Assembly: GCA_910589035.1 (NCBI GenBank)
Contig: CAJUSI010000079.1
Coordinates: 62,001-126,000 of the forward strand
DNA: 64,000 nt
Direction of reading: 5' to 3'
Source: an uncultured Acetatifactor sp.
GTDB lineage: Bacteria > Bacillota > Clostridia > Lachnospirales > Lachnospiraceae
The notes beneath the pieces are model-generated. The model searched no databases, was not told the origin of the DNA, and saw only the letters and a program-made list of their open reading frames with translations. The position numbers and the translations under genes are program-made. Shown here piece after piece: positions 25,248-33,749 of the stretch (its first letter is position 1; each line of letters begins with the position of its first letter).

Positions 25248-26852
25248 ATGAGAAAACGATTTAATGTTACAGGCCTGTGCATTCCTCAAAAACACTATAT
25301 GGTGGATCTGGCGGGACGATTGGCCCAAATCAGGGAAATGGTGGACGAGGGCGCGTATTTTACCATCCATCGGGCCAGGCAGTACGGAAAGACCACACTC
25401 CTCCATGCGCTGGAATCCTGCCTGCGGAAAGACTATCTGGTAATAAACATGGATTTCCAGAAACTGGGAACCGTGAAATATAAAACGGAAAACAGCTTCT
25501 CGCTTTCCTTTGCGTCCTGTTTCCTGCGGGAACTTGCCAGAGAGGAAGAACCGGGAGCGGAGTTAAGCCGGGAAGCGGAAGCAATGAGGAATATATGCCA
25601 AAGCAGGGATAGTGCTTACTCTCTCTATGAATTGTTTGAGAATCTGAACCATATCTGTACCTTTTCCGCCAGACCGGTGGTCCTCATGATAGACGAGGCG
25701 GACAGCGCCGCCAATAACCAGGTATTTCTGGATTTTCTGGCGCAGCTCAGGAATTATTATCTGGAGCGTGAGGCCAGAGGGACGGTCACATTCCAGTCGG
25801 TTATCCTGGCGGGACTCTATGATATAAAAAGCCTGAAGGCGAAATTTCGCTCCGAGGATGCGAGGAAGACAAACAGTCCCTGGAATATAGCGGCAGATTT
25901 TGATGTGGATATGAGCTTTTCAGAGTCGGACATTGCCGGTATGCTGAGAACGTATGAGAGCGATTACCATACGGGAATGGATATCGCAGAAATGGCGGAT
26001 CTGCTGCGCGCCTATACCTCCGGCTATCCCTTTCTGGTGTCGCGCCTGTGTAAGCTGATGGATGAAAAAATTGCCGGGAGCGGGAATTTTCCCACAAAGG
26101 ACGCAGCCTGGACGAAAGAAGGCTTTCTGGCGGCAGTCAGGATTTTTCTCACGGAAGACAATACTTTGTTTGAATCTATGGATAACAGACTGATAGATTA
26201 CCCTGAGCTGAGGCAGATGCTGAAGGAGCTTTTGCTCCTGGGGAAACCCATCGAGAACATACCGGGCAATGAGAGCATGCGGATGGCGGTTATGTTTGGC
26301 TTTGTCACTGTCCGGGACGGCTTCCTGCATGTGGCTAACCGGATATTTGAGACGCGGCTCTACAATGGATTTCTGTCCGAGGAGAGCCGGAACACGGAAA
26401 TCTTCCAGCTTGCGCTGGCGGACAAAAATCAGTTCATCAGGGACGGGCAGCTTGATGTGGAGCGGATGCTTCGGAAATTCGTGGAATATTACACGGAATT
26501 GTTCGGCGATCACGGGGAAAAATTCCTGGAGGAGGATGGAAGGAGGATTTTCCTGCTCTTTGTGCGTCCTATCATAAACGGAAGCGGCAATTATTACATC
26601 GAAGCCAGAACCAGAAACTATCGGCGTACAGATCTGATCATCGACTTCCGGGGCCGGCAGTCGGTAATCGAGCTGAAAATCTGGCGCGGAAATGAATACC
26701 ATACCAGAGGGGAAGAGCAGCTGTCCGAATACCTGGATTATTATCAGTTGAAAAAAGGATATATGGTGAGCTTTAACTTTAATAAAAAGAAGCAGGCCGG
26801 AGTCCGGGAGATTGTCCTGGGGGATAAAATTCTGGTGGAGGCGGTGGTTTAA
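25248..26852 (+). CDS. AAA-ATPase-like protein with C-terminal PD-(D/E)XK nuclease domain
   Basis: 534 residues. The N-terminal P-loop is HRARQYGKTTLLHAL (about residues 42-56). A Walker B-like PVVLMIDEADSA follows near residue 150. A winged-helix-like middle leads to a C-terminal PD-(D/E)XK fold: RTDLIIDFRGRQSVIELKIW (Asp and E-x-K) with GEEQLSEYLDYYQLKKGYMV after it. This AAA-like/DUF1703 family is abundant in Lachnospiraceae; its role is unknown, with mobile-element or defence roles proposed for the fold. The start MRKRFNVTGLCIP follows GAAGGAGGGACATCATAG. Confidence 0.88.
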   Translation: MRKRFNVTGLCIPQKHYMVDLAGRLAQIREMVDEGAYFTIHRARQYGKTTLLHALESCLRKDYLVINMDFQKLGTVKYKTENSFSLSFASCFLRELAREEEPGAELSREAEAMRNICQSRDSAYSLYELFENLNHICTFSARPVVLMIDEADSAANNQVFLDFLAQLRNYYLEREARGTVTFQSVILAGLYDIKSLKAKFRSEDARKTNSPWNIAADFDVDMSFSESDIAGMLRTYESDYHTGMDIAEMADLLRAYTSGYPFLVSRLCKLMDEKIAGSGNFPTKDAAWTKEGFLAAVRIFLTEDNTLFESMDNRLIDYPELRQMLKELLLLGKPIENIPGNESMRMAVMFGFVTVRDGFLHVANRIFETRLYNGFLSEESRNTEIFQLALADKNQFIRDGQLDVERMLRKFVEYYTELFGDHGEKFLEEDGRRIFLLFVRPIINGSGNYYIEARTRNYRRTDLIIDFRGRQSVIELKIWRGNEYHTRGEEQLSEYLDYYQLKKGYMVSFNFNKKKQAGVREIVLGDKILVEAVV

Positions 26853-27199
26853 GCGGCGGCTTCCGTTGTGTCTTTATTGTCAATCATATGTATTTATCCA
26901 TTCATTACAGTACCAACAGTTTCGCTGTAATAGCCTTTCGCATGATTCCCTTGGGCGGAAATGGAAGATGCCGTGCTTTCGATGGAGAAGTCTTCTTGGT
27001 TGTATGAAAAGCAGATAGGAGATTGATATATCAATATATCGGATAGCATGGCAATGCCAGCGGGCAGGTTGTACGATTTTGACGGGAATGAGATTAAGAA
27101 TGGTATAGAATATATGATGAAAAAGTTGAAGTGACATATTATGTCTATCTCATCTGGTATACTGTGGCTATATTGCGAGTTATCATACAGGAGGCAGCC
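26853..27199. other. Gene-poor gap with possible gene scraps
   Basis: 347 bases without a convincing gene. Two short open stretches are visible: one ending MEKSSWLYEKQIGD and another at 27048-27134 starting MAMPAGRLYDFDGNEIKNG. Neither has a good ribosome site. They could be debris of former genes. Confidence 0.4.
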
Positions 27200-27445
27200 A
27201 TGGAAGAAATAAAAGGCAACCAGATAGAACGGGTATTACAGATTTATTCCAGGCTTTCGGATGGCTATATTGTGAATAAGACAGAAGAGGCAGCCAGGTA
27301 TGGGGTTAATGAGCGCAGCATTCAGCGAGACATAGATCATATCAGAAATTTCCTGGATGAGGATTCAGAACGTACGGGCATCGTCAACTCCATTGTGTAT
27401 GACAGAAGTGCGAAGGGATATAGACTTGAATCGGGGAGAACATGA
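27200..27445 (+). CDS. Truncated WYL-type transcriptional regulator (helix-turn-helix only)
   Basis: 81 residues. It starts MEEIKGNQIERVLQIYSRLS and contains YGVNERSIQRDIDHIRNFL, the DeoR-like winged helix that opens WYL-domain regulators. Full-length relatives continue for more than 200 residues with a ligand-sensing WYL domain; here the frame ends after KGYRLESGRT. A strong AGGAGG (27189-27194) precedes the ATG. It may be a remnant or a stand-alone DNA-binding protein. Confidence 0.7.
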   Translation: MEEIKGNQIERVLQIYSRLSDGYIVNKTEEAARYGVNERSIQRDIDHIRNFLDEDSERTGIVNSIVYDRSAKGYRLESGRT

Positions 27446-27662
27446 GAAACTGAATCTATGTTTCATATTGTTTATAATCTGTGTGATTGCATATGTGATT
27501 TCTCTTGTGCTTATGGGGATGGAGGATGTAGATTTTGAAGAAGCGCTTTCAGGCATTATGATTACGATATTCTTATTTCTGCTTTGGGGTGTTTTGATAG
27601 CGAGAGCCTATATATTTAAGCGAAAAGGCGGTTCTGACAAGGGGAATGCCGAGAGCGCATAA
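27357..27662 (+). CDS. Small membrane protein, start uncertain
   Basis: The open frame overlaps the regulator above in another frame. Its credible part begins about 27447 (NLCFILFIICVIAYVISLV) and has a second span (GIMITIFLFLLWGVLIARAYIF) with a short acidic loop between them. It ends KRKGGSDKGNAESA. No good start with a ribosome site was found, so the N-terminal 30 codons are doubtful. Function unknown. Confidence 0.4.
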   Translation: MRIQNVRASSTPLCMTEVRRDIDLNRGEHEKLNLCFILFIICVIAYVISLVLMGMEDVDFEEALSGIMITIFLFLLWGVLIARAYIFKRKGGSDKGNAESA

Positions 27663-27727
27663 ATGTGTAGTCCACACCGGCATACAAAAATATGCAGACA
27701 ATGAAGAACAAAAGGAGGAGAGCAAAA

Positions 27728-27955
27728 GTGGATATGTTACTTGGAATTGCGGTTTTAGCGTATATACCAACCGCATGGTGGGCGGCAAACAAAGTATGGT
27801 ATTCAAAGCACACATATTTTGTGACGGATTCGGCTGCCTTTTATGGAAAAAAATTTGCAACGGTATTTTGTCTGGGATGGATATTCATTCCAATTGCGAT
27901 TATTCAAAAGGTAATGCATAAAAGATGGAGCGAAAATGGGAGGCGCCTCTGCTGA
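27728..27955 (+). CDS. Small two-span membrane protein
   Basis: 75 residues from a GTG at 27728, with GGAGGAG (27714-27720) 7 bases upstream; ATG 27734 is the alternative. Two hydrophobic segments, MLLGIAVLAYIPTAWW and FATVFCLGWIFIPIAIIQKV, are joined by about 25 polar residues, and the C-terminus is basic. Not recognised. It is directly upstream of the 31-residue peptide gene, so it could be its partner, but this is conjecture. Confidence 0.6.
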   Translation: MDMLLGIAVLAYIPTAWWAANKVWYSKHTYFVTDSAAFYGKKFATVFCLGWIFIPIAIIQKVMHKRWSENGRRLC

Positions 27956-27988
27956 GAGGGTGCTTCTTTTCTTATGGAGGTGAATGCG

Positions 27989-28084
27989 GTGAAAAAAGAG
28001 GTAATGAAGGTAGCAGCAAAAATGGCATTGGCAGCAGTCATGGCACTGATTCAGGCAATAGATAAATGGGTGGCAAAGAAGTAA
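27989..28084 (+). CDS. 31-residue hydrophobic cationic peptide
   Basis: GTG start at 27989 with TGGAGG ending 8 bases upstream, TAA at 28082-28084 and a terminator 12 bases later, so this is a complete small transcription/translation unit end. The peptide has a basic N-terminus (MKKEVMKVAAK), a hydrophobic helix (MALAAVMALIQAI) and a basic, Trp-containing tail (DKWVAKK). There is no leader-peptide cleavage motif. This resembles small membrane toxins or leaderless bacteriocin-like peptides, but I cannot name a family. Confidence 0.55.
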   Translation: MKKEVMKVAAKMALAAVMALIQAIDKWVAKK

Positions 28085-28096
28085 AGTAGACCAAAA

Positions 28097-28125
28097 GGGA
28101 AGATTTCAGTTGTCTTCTCTTTTTT
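28097..28125 (+). terminator. Rho-independent terminator after the 31-residue peptide gene
   Basis: GGGAAGA (28097-28103) pairs with TCTTCTC (28113-28119, one G-T pair) and is followed by a run of six T. It marks the end of the small-protein cluster starting at 27200. Confidence 0.75.
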
Positions 28126-28170
28126 GGAGGAATATACTGTAAGTATTATCAATACAGCGGAGGGAATAAC

Positions 28171-28305
28171 ATGGGATTATCATTTCAGGATTTTTTGGAT
28201 GAAATTTGCAATGACCATGGATTTGTATGCTCATGTTCTTCCGGACCAGAAAGCCGAGGAGATACGCAAAAAAGCAAATCTGTTCTGAAAAAGGGCAGGG
28301 GGTGA
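28171..28305 (+). pseudogene. Tyrosine recombinase C-terminal remnant (frame 28214-28288)
   Basis: In the frame 28214-28288 the DNA encodes TMDLYAHVLPDQKAEEIRKK followed by ANLF and a stop, the C-terminal end of a phage/ICE-type integrase with its catalytic Tyr. All upstream parts are missing. A different frame from ATG 28171 (with GGAGGG upstream) reads MGLSFQDFLDEICNDHG and runs through the remnant to 28305, so a new short reading frame has formed over the debris. It marks a past mobile-element insertion. Confidence 0.75.
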
Positions 28306-28665
28306 GTCAAAGGTGAGTCAAAACGGGCTAAAACAGCCTCTGAAATGCGAAAAAACCCCGAGCCTGCACTATTCGCGAAGCCCGGGATTCTTAAAGGGGA
28401 GGATTAAGTATTATTCGTATCTTTTGTTAGATCAAAGGAGGGGGTTCCTTGACATTGATTAGTGTTGCCAGGGAACAGAAGATTATACACAAAAAATTAT
28501 TTTTTTCAAAAATTATTTGCCAAGCATTTTTAAAAATTTTTTTATTGTGCAAAAGAGCATTCTGTTATATACTGATAAAAGCGGGATATTTTTGGGAAAA
28601 AGGAAGGATTCCGCATAGAATACAGCCGGATCCTATGCCGGCAGGATGTAAAAGGTGGTAGAAAA
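28306..28665. other. Gap after the recombinase remnant
   Basis: 360 bases with no convincing gene. It begins with a repeated GGTGAGTCAAA (28301 and 28312), contains AAACCCCGAGC and GCCCGGGATT around the 10-mer TTCGCGAAGC (28372), and then becomes very AT-rich (28480-28590), which probably holds the promoter of the next gene. The 213-base open frame at 28449 has no family features and is not called. Confidence 0.5.
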
Positions 28666-29169
28666 ATGGCATTATTGGAAAAATGGAGAGAAATGGCATA
28701 TAATGAGAGGACTGACAAGAATAAGCTGCAGTCCCTCTGGGCGGACTATTTCCAGGAGGAGAAGGATATTTATGCCCGGCTTCTGAAGAACCCGGACGAA
28801 GTGGTGACCGGAACGGTGAAGGAACTGGCCGACAGGTATCAGGTTTCCGTTATGACTATGACGGGATTCCTGGACGGAATCAACGATAGCCTCAAGGAGG
28901 CCAACCCAATCGAGGAGATGGAAGAGGAGACGCAGGTAAACCTGGGTTTTGACAAGGCGTTGCTCTACAAGAATATGGTGGCTGCCGAGGCGGACTGGCT
29001 TTACGAGCTGGAGGAATGGAAGGATATTTTCGACGAGGACACCAGGAAGGCGCTTTATAAGGAACAGAGATCCTCCACTACGATCGTCAAGGAGGCAAAG
29101 ATATATCCCAATGATCCCTGCCCCTGCGGAAGCGGGAAGAAATATAAAAAGTGCTGCGGCAGAAAGTAA
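28666..29169 (+). CDS. SEC-C motif protein
   Basis: 167 residues. The C-terminal YPNDPCPCGSGKKYKKCC is the zinc-binding SEC-C motif (residues about 147-164) also found at the end of SecA. The rest is helical and acidic (KELADRYQVSVMTMTGFLDG, then EEMEEETQVNLGFDKALLY), a layout widespread in Clostridia with unknown function. The ATG follows AAAGGTGGTAG. A palindromic element lies directly downstream. Confidence 0.88.
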   Translation: MALLEKWREMAYNERTDKNKLQSLWADYFQEEKDIYARLLKNPDEVVTGTVKELADRYQVSVMTMTGFLDGINDSLKEANPIEEMEEETQVNLGFDKALLYKNMVAAEADWLYELEEWKDIFDEDTRKALYKEQRSSTTIVKEAKIYPNDPCPCGSGKKYKKCCGRK

Positions 29170-29197
29170 CCGGCATTTATGTACCACAGGCAGACAA

Positions 29198-29296
29198 GGG
29201 GCTGTCGGGAAATGACTGTCCTCTCACAATATATGCTGTGACATGATGGGGCTCACAACCATATATTGTATTTTGACAGCATATCCCGACAACCCC
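29198..29296. repeat. Palindromic interspersed element of about 100 bp, copy 1
   Basis: The ends are GGGGCTGTCGGGA and TCCCGACAACCCC, inverted with one mismatch. Inner arms ACAATATATG and CATATATTGT are a perfect inverted pair. The left 46 bases match the reverse complement of the element at 63024-63121 at 42 positions. Short size, inverted ends and no coding capacity suggest a MITE- or RUP-like repeat. Its hairpin could terminate the transcript of the SEC-C gene. Confidence 0.85.
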
Positions 29297-29320
29297 TTTT
29301 ATAGATGAAGGAGCAGTAGA

Positions 29321-29737
29321 GTGAATATAGCATCTTTTTTATTGCCAAAAGCAGAAGTGGCTTACCTGCGTGATGACATGACGCTGCGGCAGGGGCTTGA
29401 AAAGCTGCGGCGAAGCGGGTTTACGGCCATACCTGTCATCGATATGGAGGATCGATATGTGGGAGTAATCAGTGTGGGAGATTTCCTGTGGAACATTCTC
29501 GCATACAACCAGAGCCTGGAGAGCATTACCCTGAAAAGCCTGGAATCCATGACTGTCCGGGATTTCGTCCAGAACGGAAAGGTAAGAAGCGCACGCATCG
29601 ATACGGCGATGGAGAATCTGCTGGAACAGGCCAAGAATCAGAATTTTGTGCCGGTAGTGGATGACAGGAATGTATTTATCGGCATTGTTACCAGGAGCGA
29701 TATTATCAAGTATTTTGTGGATAAGGCCAAAGGCTGA
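29321..29737 (+). CDS. CBS-domain pair protein
   Basis: 138 residues from a GTG start, with AAGGAG (29308-29313) 7 bases upstream. Two CBS domains are visible: FTAIPVIDMEDRYVGVISVGDFLW (about 33-56) and QNFVPVVDDRNVFIGIVTRSD (about 107-127). Such stand-alone pairs bind adenine nucleotides and sense energy state. It lies 30 bases upstream of apt, so a link to adenine-nucleotide metabolism is plausible. Confidence 0.88.
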   Translation: MNIASFLLPKAEVAYLRDDMTLRQGLEKLRRSGFTAIPVIDMEDRYVGVISVGDFLWNILAYNQSLESITLKSLESMTVRDFVQNGKVRSARIDTAMENLLEQAKNQNFVPVVDDRNVFIGIVTRSDIIKYFVDKAKG

Positions 29738-29767
29738 TACAAATACATACAGGAGAGGTAAGAGATC

Positions 29768-30292
29768 ATGAAAAAACTGGAAGAATATGTGGTAAGCATT
29801 CCCGATTTTCCCGAGGAGGGTATTATTTTCCGGGACGTGACGAGCGTTCTGCAGGATGCGGAGGGGCTGCAGCTGGCGATTGATACCATGCAGGAGAAAA
29901 TCCGTGATCTGGAGTATGATGTGGTGGCGGGACCCGAGTCAAGGGGCTTTATATTTGGAACGCCCATTGCCTATAATAATAAAAAGCCCTTTGTTCTGAT
30001 CAGAAAAGCGGGGAAGCTCCCCAGGGAGACGGTCTCCATCGATTACGATCTGGAGTACGGCAGGGCAACGATAGAGATGCATAAGGACAGCATTAAGCCT
30101 GGACAGAGGGTATTGATTGTGGACGATCTGATTGCCACGGGAGGTACCACCGAGGCCATGATCAGGCTGGTGGAAGGCCTGGGCGGCAAGGTAGTGGGTG
30201 TTGTGGTTCTGATGGAGCTGGCAGGGCTGAAGGGCCGGGAAAGAATTGCGGATTACCGTCTGGATTCGGCGATCTGCTACCAAGGTAAGTAA
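29768..30292 (+). CDS. apt: Adenine phosphoribosyltransferase
   Basis: 174 residues; makes AMP from adenine and PRPP. The N-terminus SIPDFPEEGIIFRDVTSVLQ, the adenine loop PESRGFIFGTPIAY and the PRPP motif VLIVDDLIATGGTTEAM are typical. The last residues (DSAICYQGK) differ from the usual hydrophobic end (for example ydVfsLi), and the final codons and stop lie in a 22-bp tandem repeat, so the 3' end seems to have been rewritten by repeat expansion. The following gene is rsh, as is common in Firmicutes. Confidence 0.95.
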   Translation: MKKLEEYVVSIPDFPEEGIIFRDVTSVLQDAEGLQLAIDTMQEKIRDLEYDVVAGPESRGFIFGTPIAYNNKKPFVLIRKAGKLPRETVSIDYDLEYGRATIEMHKDSIKPGQRVLIVDDLIATGGTTEAMIRLVEGLGGKVVGVVVLMELAGLKGRERIADYRLDSAICYQGK

Positions 30293-30354
30293 AAAAATCT
30301 TACCTGGTAAGTAAAAAAATCTTACCTGGTAAGTAAAAAATCTCACCTGGTAAG
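30284..30354. repeat. 22-bp tandem repeat forming consecutive hairpins at the end of apt
   Basis: GGTAAG occurs at 30284, 30306, 30328 and 30349. The first three units read GGTAAG-(A-rich loop)-CTTACC or a close variant, a 6-bp stem, so the mRNA would carry a row of small hairpins. The first copy contains the apt stop codon. It lies before the rsh promoter/leader. Confidence 0.9.
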
Positions 30355-30436
30355 TAAATGAACTAATCTGAATTCAGCGGACGGCAGGCAGGGTTCCCCG
30401 GCAGCGGTAATTTTAGCGTAGAAAGCGTGGACATCT

Positions 30437-32740
30437 ATGGCAGAAGAAAAGTTTGAGGAAATATTTGGCGACGGAAAGATGGCGGAGCACCAGGAGTTTG
30501 TAAATCCTGAGGAACTGTATCAGGAGCTTATTGGGCGTGTGCAGAAATACCATCCAAGCGACGATATTTCCATGATTGAGAAAGCTTACAGGATTGCGTC
30601 GGATGCGCATAAGGATCAATTCCGCAAGTCCGGGGAGCCCTATATCATCCATCCGCTGAATGTGGCCATTATTCTGGCGGAGCTGGAATTGGATAAGGAG
30701 ACCATTGTGGCGGGTATACTCCATGATGTGGTGGAGGATACCATCATGAAGGAGGAGGATCTGAAACGGGAATTCGGAGACGACGTGGCCCTGCTGGTGG
30801 ACGGCGTCACAAAGCTGGAAAGAATTCCCCTGTCCTCGGGTGCGGATCAGTCGGATGAGAAGCTGGAAATGCAGGCGGAGAATCTCAGGAAAATGTTCCT
30901 TGCCATGGCAAAGGATATCCGCGTTATTATGATCAAGCTGGCGGACAGACTTCACAACATGCGCACCCTGCAGTATAAGAAGCCGGAGAGCAGACAGCGC
31001 ATCGCAAAGGAAACGCTGGAAATTTACTGCCCCATCGCCCAGAGGCTGGGCATCAGCAAGGTAAAGATCGAATTGGACGATCTGTCCCTGAAATATCTGG
31101 AACCCGAAGTCTATTATGATCTGGTGGAGAAGATCTCCGTGCGCAAAAGTGTCCGTGAGAAGTATATTCAGAGCATTGTGGACGAGGTCAGCGAGCATAT
31201 CCGAAAGGCAGGCATCAAGGCCAAAATAGACGGGCGGGTCAAGCATTTCTTCAGCATTTATAAGAAGATGAAAAATCAGGATAAAACCCTGGATCAGATT
31301 TACGACCTCTTTGCCGTTCGGATCATAGTGGATACGGTGAGAGACTGCTATGCGGCTCTGGGGGTGATTCACGAAATGTACAAACCCATTCCGGGGCGTT
31401 TTAAGGATTATATTGCCATGCCCAAGGAAAATATGTATCAATCCCTTCACACCACCCTGATCGGCAATTCCGGGCAGCCGTTTGAGATACAGATCCGCAC
31501 CTTTGAGATGCATAAGGCGGCGGAATACGGTATTGCCGCCCATTGGAAATACAAGGAGGCTTCGGACGGTAAGAGAGTGGAGGGGCAGGAGGAGGAGAAG
31601 CTGGTCTGGCTGCGCCAGATTCTGGAGTGGCAGCGGGACATGTCGGATAATCGGGAATTCATGAAGCTCCTGAAGAATGACCTGGATCTGTTCTCCGATA
31701 ATGTATACTGCTTTACGCCCACAGGTGAGGTGAAGAATCTGCCCGCAGGTTCCACCACAATTGATTTTGCATACAGCATCCATTCCGCAGTGGGGAACAG
31801 GATGGTGGGGGCAAGGGTCAATGACAAGCTGGTGACCATTGATTATGAAATCAAAAACGGCGACAGGATCGAGATTATCACTTCTCAGAATTCAAAGGGC
31901 CCCAGCAGGGACTGGCTGAAGGTGGTCAAGAGTACACAGGCAAAGAACAAGATCAATCAGTGGTTCAAAAATGAACTGAAGGAAGATAATATCATCAAGG
32001 GAAAGGATTTGCTGACAAGCTACTGCAAGGCGAGAGCGGTAAACCTTTCCGAGCTTCTGAAAAACGAATATATGGAAGCGGTTATGCGAAAATATGGATT
32101 CCGGGACTGGGATTCCGTGCTGGCTGCTATCGGCCACGGCGCTCTGAAGGAGGGCCAGGTGGTCAACAAGATGCAGGAATTCTATGACAGGGATCATAAA
32201 AAGGCCCTGACCAACGAAGAGGTTCTGGCGGATATTGCGGAGGCGGGTGCTTCCATTGCGGCAAGGCCTGCTTTGGGGCATTCCAAGAGCGGCATTGTGG
32301 TCAGAGGAATTGCAGATCTGTCTGTACGCTTTTCCAAATGCTGTTCTCCCGTGCCGGGGGATGAGATTGTGGGCTTTGTCACAAGGGGGCGCGGGATCTC
32401 CATTCACCGCACGGACTGTGTGAATATGATGAACCTGCCCGAGATTGAGAGGGTGCGCATTATTGATGCGGAATGGCAGGCTCCGGAGGATACCACCGGA
32501 AAATATGTGGCGGAGATAGACATTTATGCCAATAACCGCAACGGCCTGCTGGCGGATATTTCCAAGGTGCTCACGGAAAAGAATATCGGCATACTGTCCA
32601 TGAATACCAGAATCAGCAGGCAGGGGCTTGCAACTCTGCAGACCTCCTTTGAGGTGGAGAGCAGGGAGGAACTGAACAATGTGATCGATAAGCTGAGGCA
32701 GATTGAGAGCGTGGTGGATATCGAGAGAGCCACCGGCTGA
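30437..32740 (+). CDS. rsh: Bifunctional (p)ppGpp synthetase/hydrolase (Rel/SpoT homologue)
   Basis: 767 residues with the full RSH layout. The hydrolase domain has AGILHDVVEDT (HD motif) and the synthetase has GRFKDYIAMPKENMYQSLHT and EIQIRTFEMHKAAEYGIAAH. A TGS domain follows (VYCFTPTGEVKNLPAGSTTI, about 410-475), then helical and zinc-finger-type parts including KCCSPVPGDEIVGFVTRGRG, and a C-terminal ACT domain. It controls the stringent response from the ribosome. The apt-rsh-metallohydrolase order is common in Clostridia. Confidence 0.96.
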   Translation: MAEEKFEEIFGDGKMAEHQEFVNPEELYQELIGRVQKYHPSDDISMIEKAYRIASDAHKDQFRKSGEPYIIHPLNVAIILAELELDKETIVAGILHDVVEDTIMKEEDLKREFGDDVALLVDGVTKLERIPLSSGADQSDEKLEMQAENLRKMFLAMAKDIRVIMIKLADRLHNMRTLQYKKPESRQRIAKETLEIYCPIAQRLGISKVKIELDDLSLKYLEPEVYYDLVEKISVRKSVREKYIQSIVDEVSEHIRKAGIKAKIDGRVKHFFSIYKKMKNQDKTLDQIYDLFAVRIIVDTVRDCYAALGVIHEMYKPIPGRFKDYIAMPKENMYQSLHTTLIGNSGQPFEIQIRTFEMHKAAEYGIAAHWKYKEASDGKRVEGQEEEKLVWLRQILEWQRDMSDNREFMKLLKNDLDLFSDNVYCFTPTGEVKNLPAGSTTIDFAYSIHSAVGNRMVGARVNDKLVTIDYEIKNGDRIEIITSQNSKGPSRDWLKVVKSTQAKNKINQWFKNELKEDNIIKGKDLLTSYCKARAVNLSELLKNEYMEAVMRKYGFRDWDSVLAAIGHGALKEGQVVNKMQEFYDRDHKKALTNEEVLADIAEAGASIAARPALGHSKSGIVVRGIADLSVRFSKCCSPVPGDEIVGFVTRGRGISIHRTDCVNMMNLPEIERVRIIDAEWQAPEDTTGKYVAEIDIYANNRNGLLADISKVLTEKNIGILSMNTRISRQGLATLQTSFEVESREELNNVIDKLRQIESVVDIERATG

Positions 32741-32836
32741 GGGCCGGGGATCGAAGCGCGTGAAGGACAGGGAGCCCTGCCGGGAGCCGGGGTTCGGAGT
32801 TCGGTGAAGGCAGGCAGCAGAGGAACAGGAGGGAGT

Positions 32837-33499
32837 ATGGGCGAGATTAAGATCGGACGAATGGTACTGGGCGTATGCCAGACTAACTGCTATTTTTTAT
32901 ATCGGGACGGCGGAGAGGAAGCTATCGTGGTGGATCCCGCGGATAAGGGAAGCAATATTTATGCTGCCCTTAAGAAAAACGGCTTCCGGGTGGTTGGGAT
33001 TCTTTTGACACATGGACACTTCGACCACATCTGGGGACTGGACGAGCTTCGGGATGCGGCAAACGCCGCTACGGAGGCGGACGGACTGGAGCCGGTGAAG
33101 GTATATGCCTGCCAGGCGGAACGGGAGCTGTTAAAGGACGCGGGGATGAATGTATCCAGGCAGGCGGGAAGAGCATGCGAGACCTATGCGGACGTATATG
33201 TGAAGGACGGGCAGGAGATTGAGCTGGCAGATATGAAATGCAGGGTTCTGGCCACGCCGGGACATACTGCGGGAGGCTGCTGCTATTATTTCGAGGAAGC
33301 CGGCATTCTGGTATCCGGAGATACCCTGTTCGCGGAGTCCGTGGGCAGGACGGATTTTCCCACGGGAAGCATGGGAACGCTGGTGCGCTCCATCAAAGAG
33401 AAGCTCTTTGTGCTGCCGGATGACACGAGAGTGTATCCCGGCCATGGGGACAGCACTACGATAGGCCATGAGAAGGCATGCAATCCTTTCTGCGGGTAA
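32837..33499 (+). CDS. Metallo-beta-lactamase-fold hydrolase (glyoxalase II-like)
   Basis: 220 residues. Zinc ligands are THGHFDHIWG (HxHxDH), LATPGHTAGG and SGDTLFAESVGRTDF, and a final His in VYPGHGDSTTIGHE. This is the YqgX/YcbL glyoxalase II-like group. The ATG at 32837 matches the family N-terminus (IGRMVLGVCQTNCYFLY); the in-frame GTG at 32804 would add a poor extension. Thioester substrate unknown. Confidence 0.92.
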   Translation: MGEIKIGRMVLGVCQTNCYFLYRDGGEEAIVVDPADKGSNIYAALKKNGFRVVGILLTHGHFDHIWGLDELRDAANAATEADGLEPVKVYACQAERELLKDAGMNVSRQAGRACETYADVYVKDGQEIELADMKCRVLATPGHTAGGCCYYFEEAGILVSGDTLFAESVGRTDFPTGSMGTLVRSIKEKLFVLPDDTRVYPGHGDSTTIGHEKACNPFCG

Positions 33500-33749
33500 A
33501 ACGCATGCGTTTATAAGCAGGACGGCCGGAAGGCGGGAAATGCCGGCGGTCTTTCGCTGTAGTTTACGGCAAATTTAATCGGTGTGCAGTATAAAATTCC
33601 GGTTCGCCGGCTTGTTTGGGGCAGGTTCGGATAATGTGCTTCAGCAGTGGGAATGCAGCGAGCAGCTGAGCTCCCATAGAACTGCAGGAATGCAGAGTAG
33701 ATTCCGCAGGGCGGAGAAGAATTATCTGCGTACAGAGAGGAAGTCTGGT

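Noticed and set aside
28449..28661. 70-codon frame upstream of the SEC-C gene
   Set aside because: AT-rich, Lys/Ile/Phe-rich translation of a probable promoter region, without a ribosome site.
30284..30354. Possible short CRISPR array
   Set aside because: The 22-bp units are contiguous with no spacers, and no cas genes are present.
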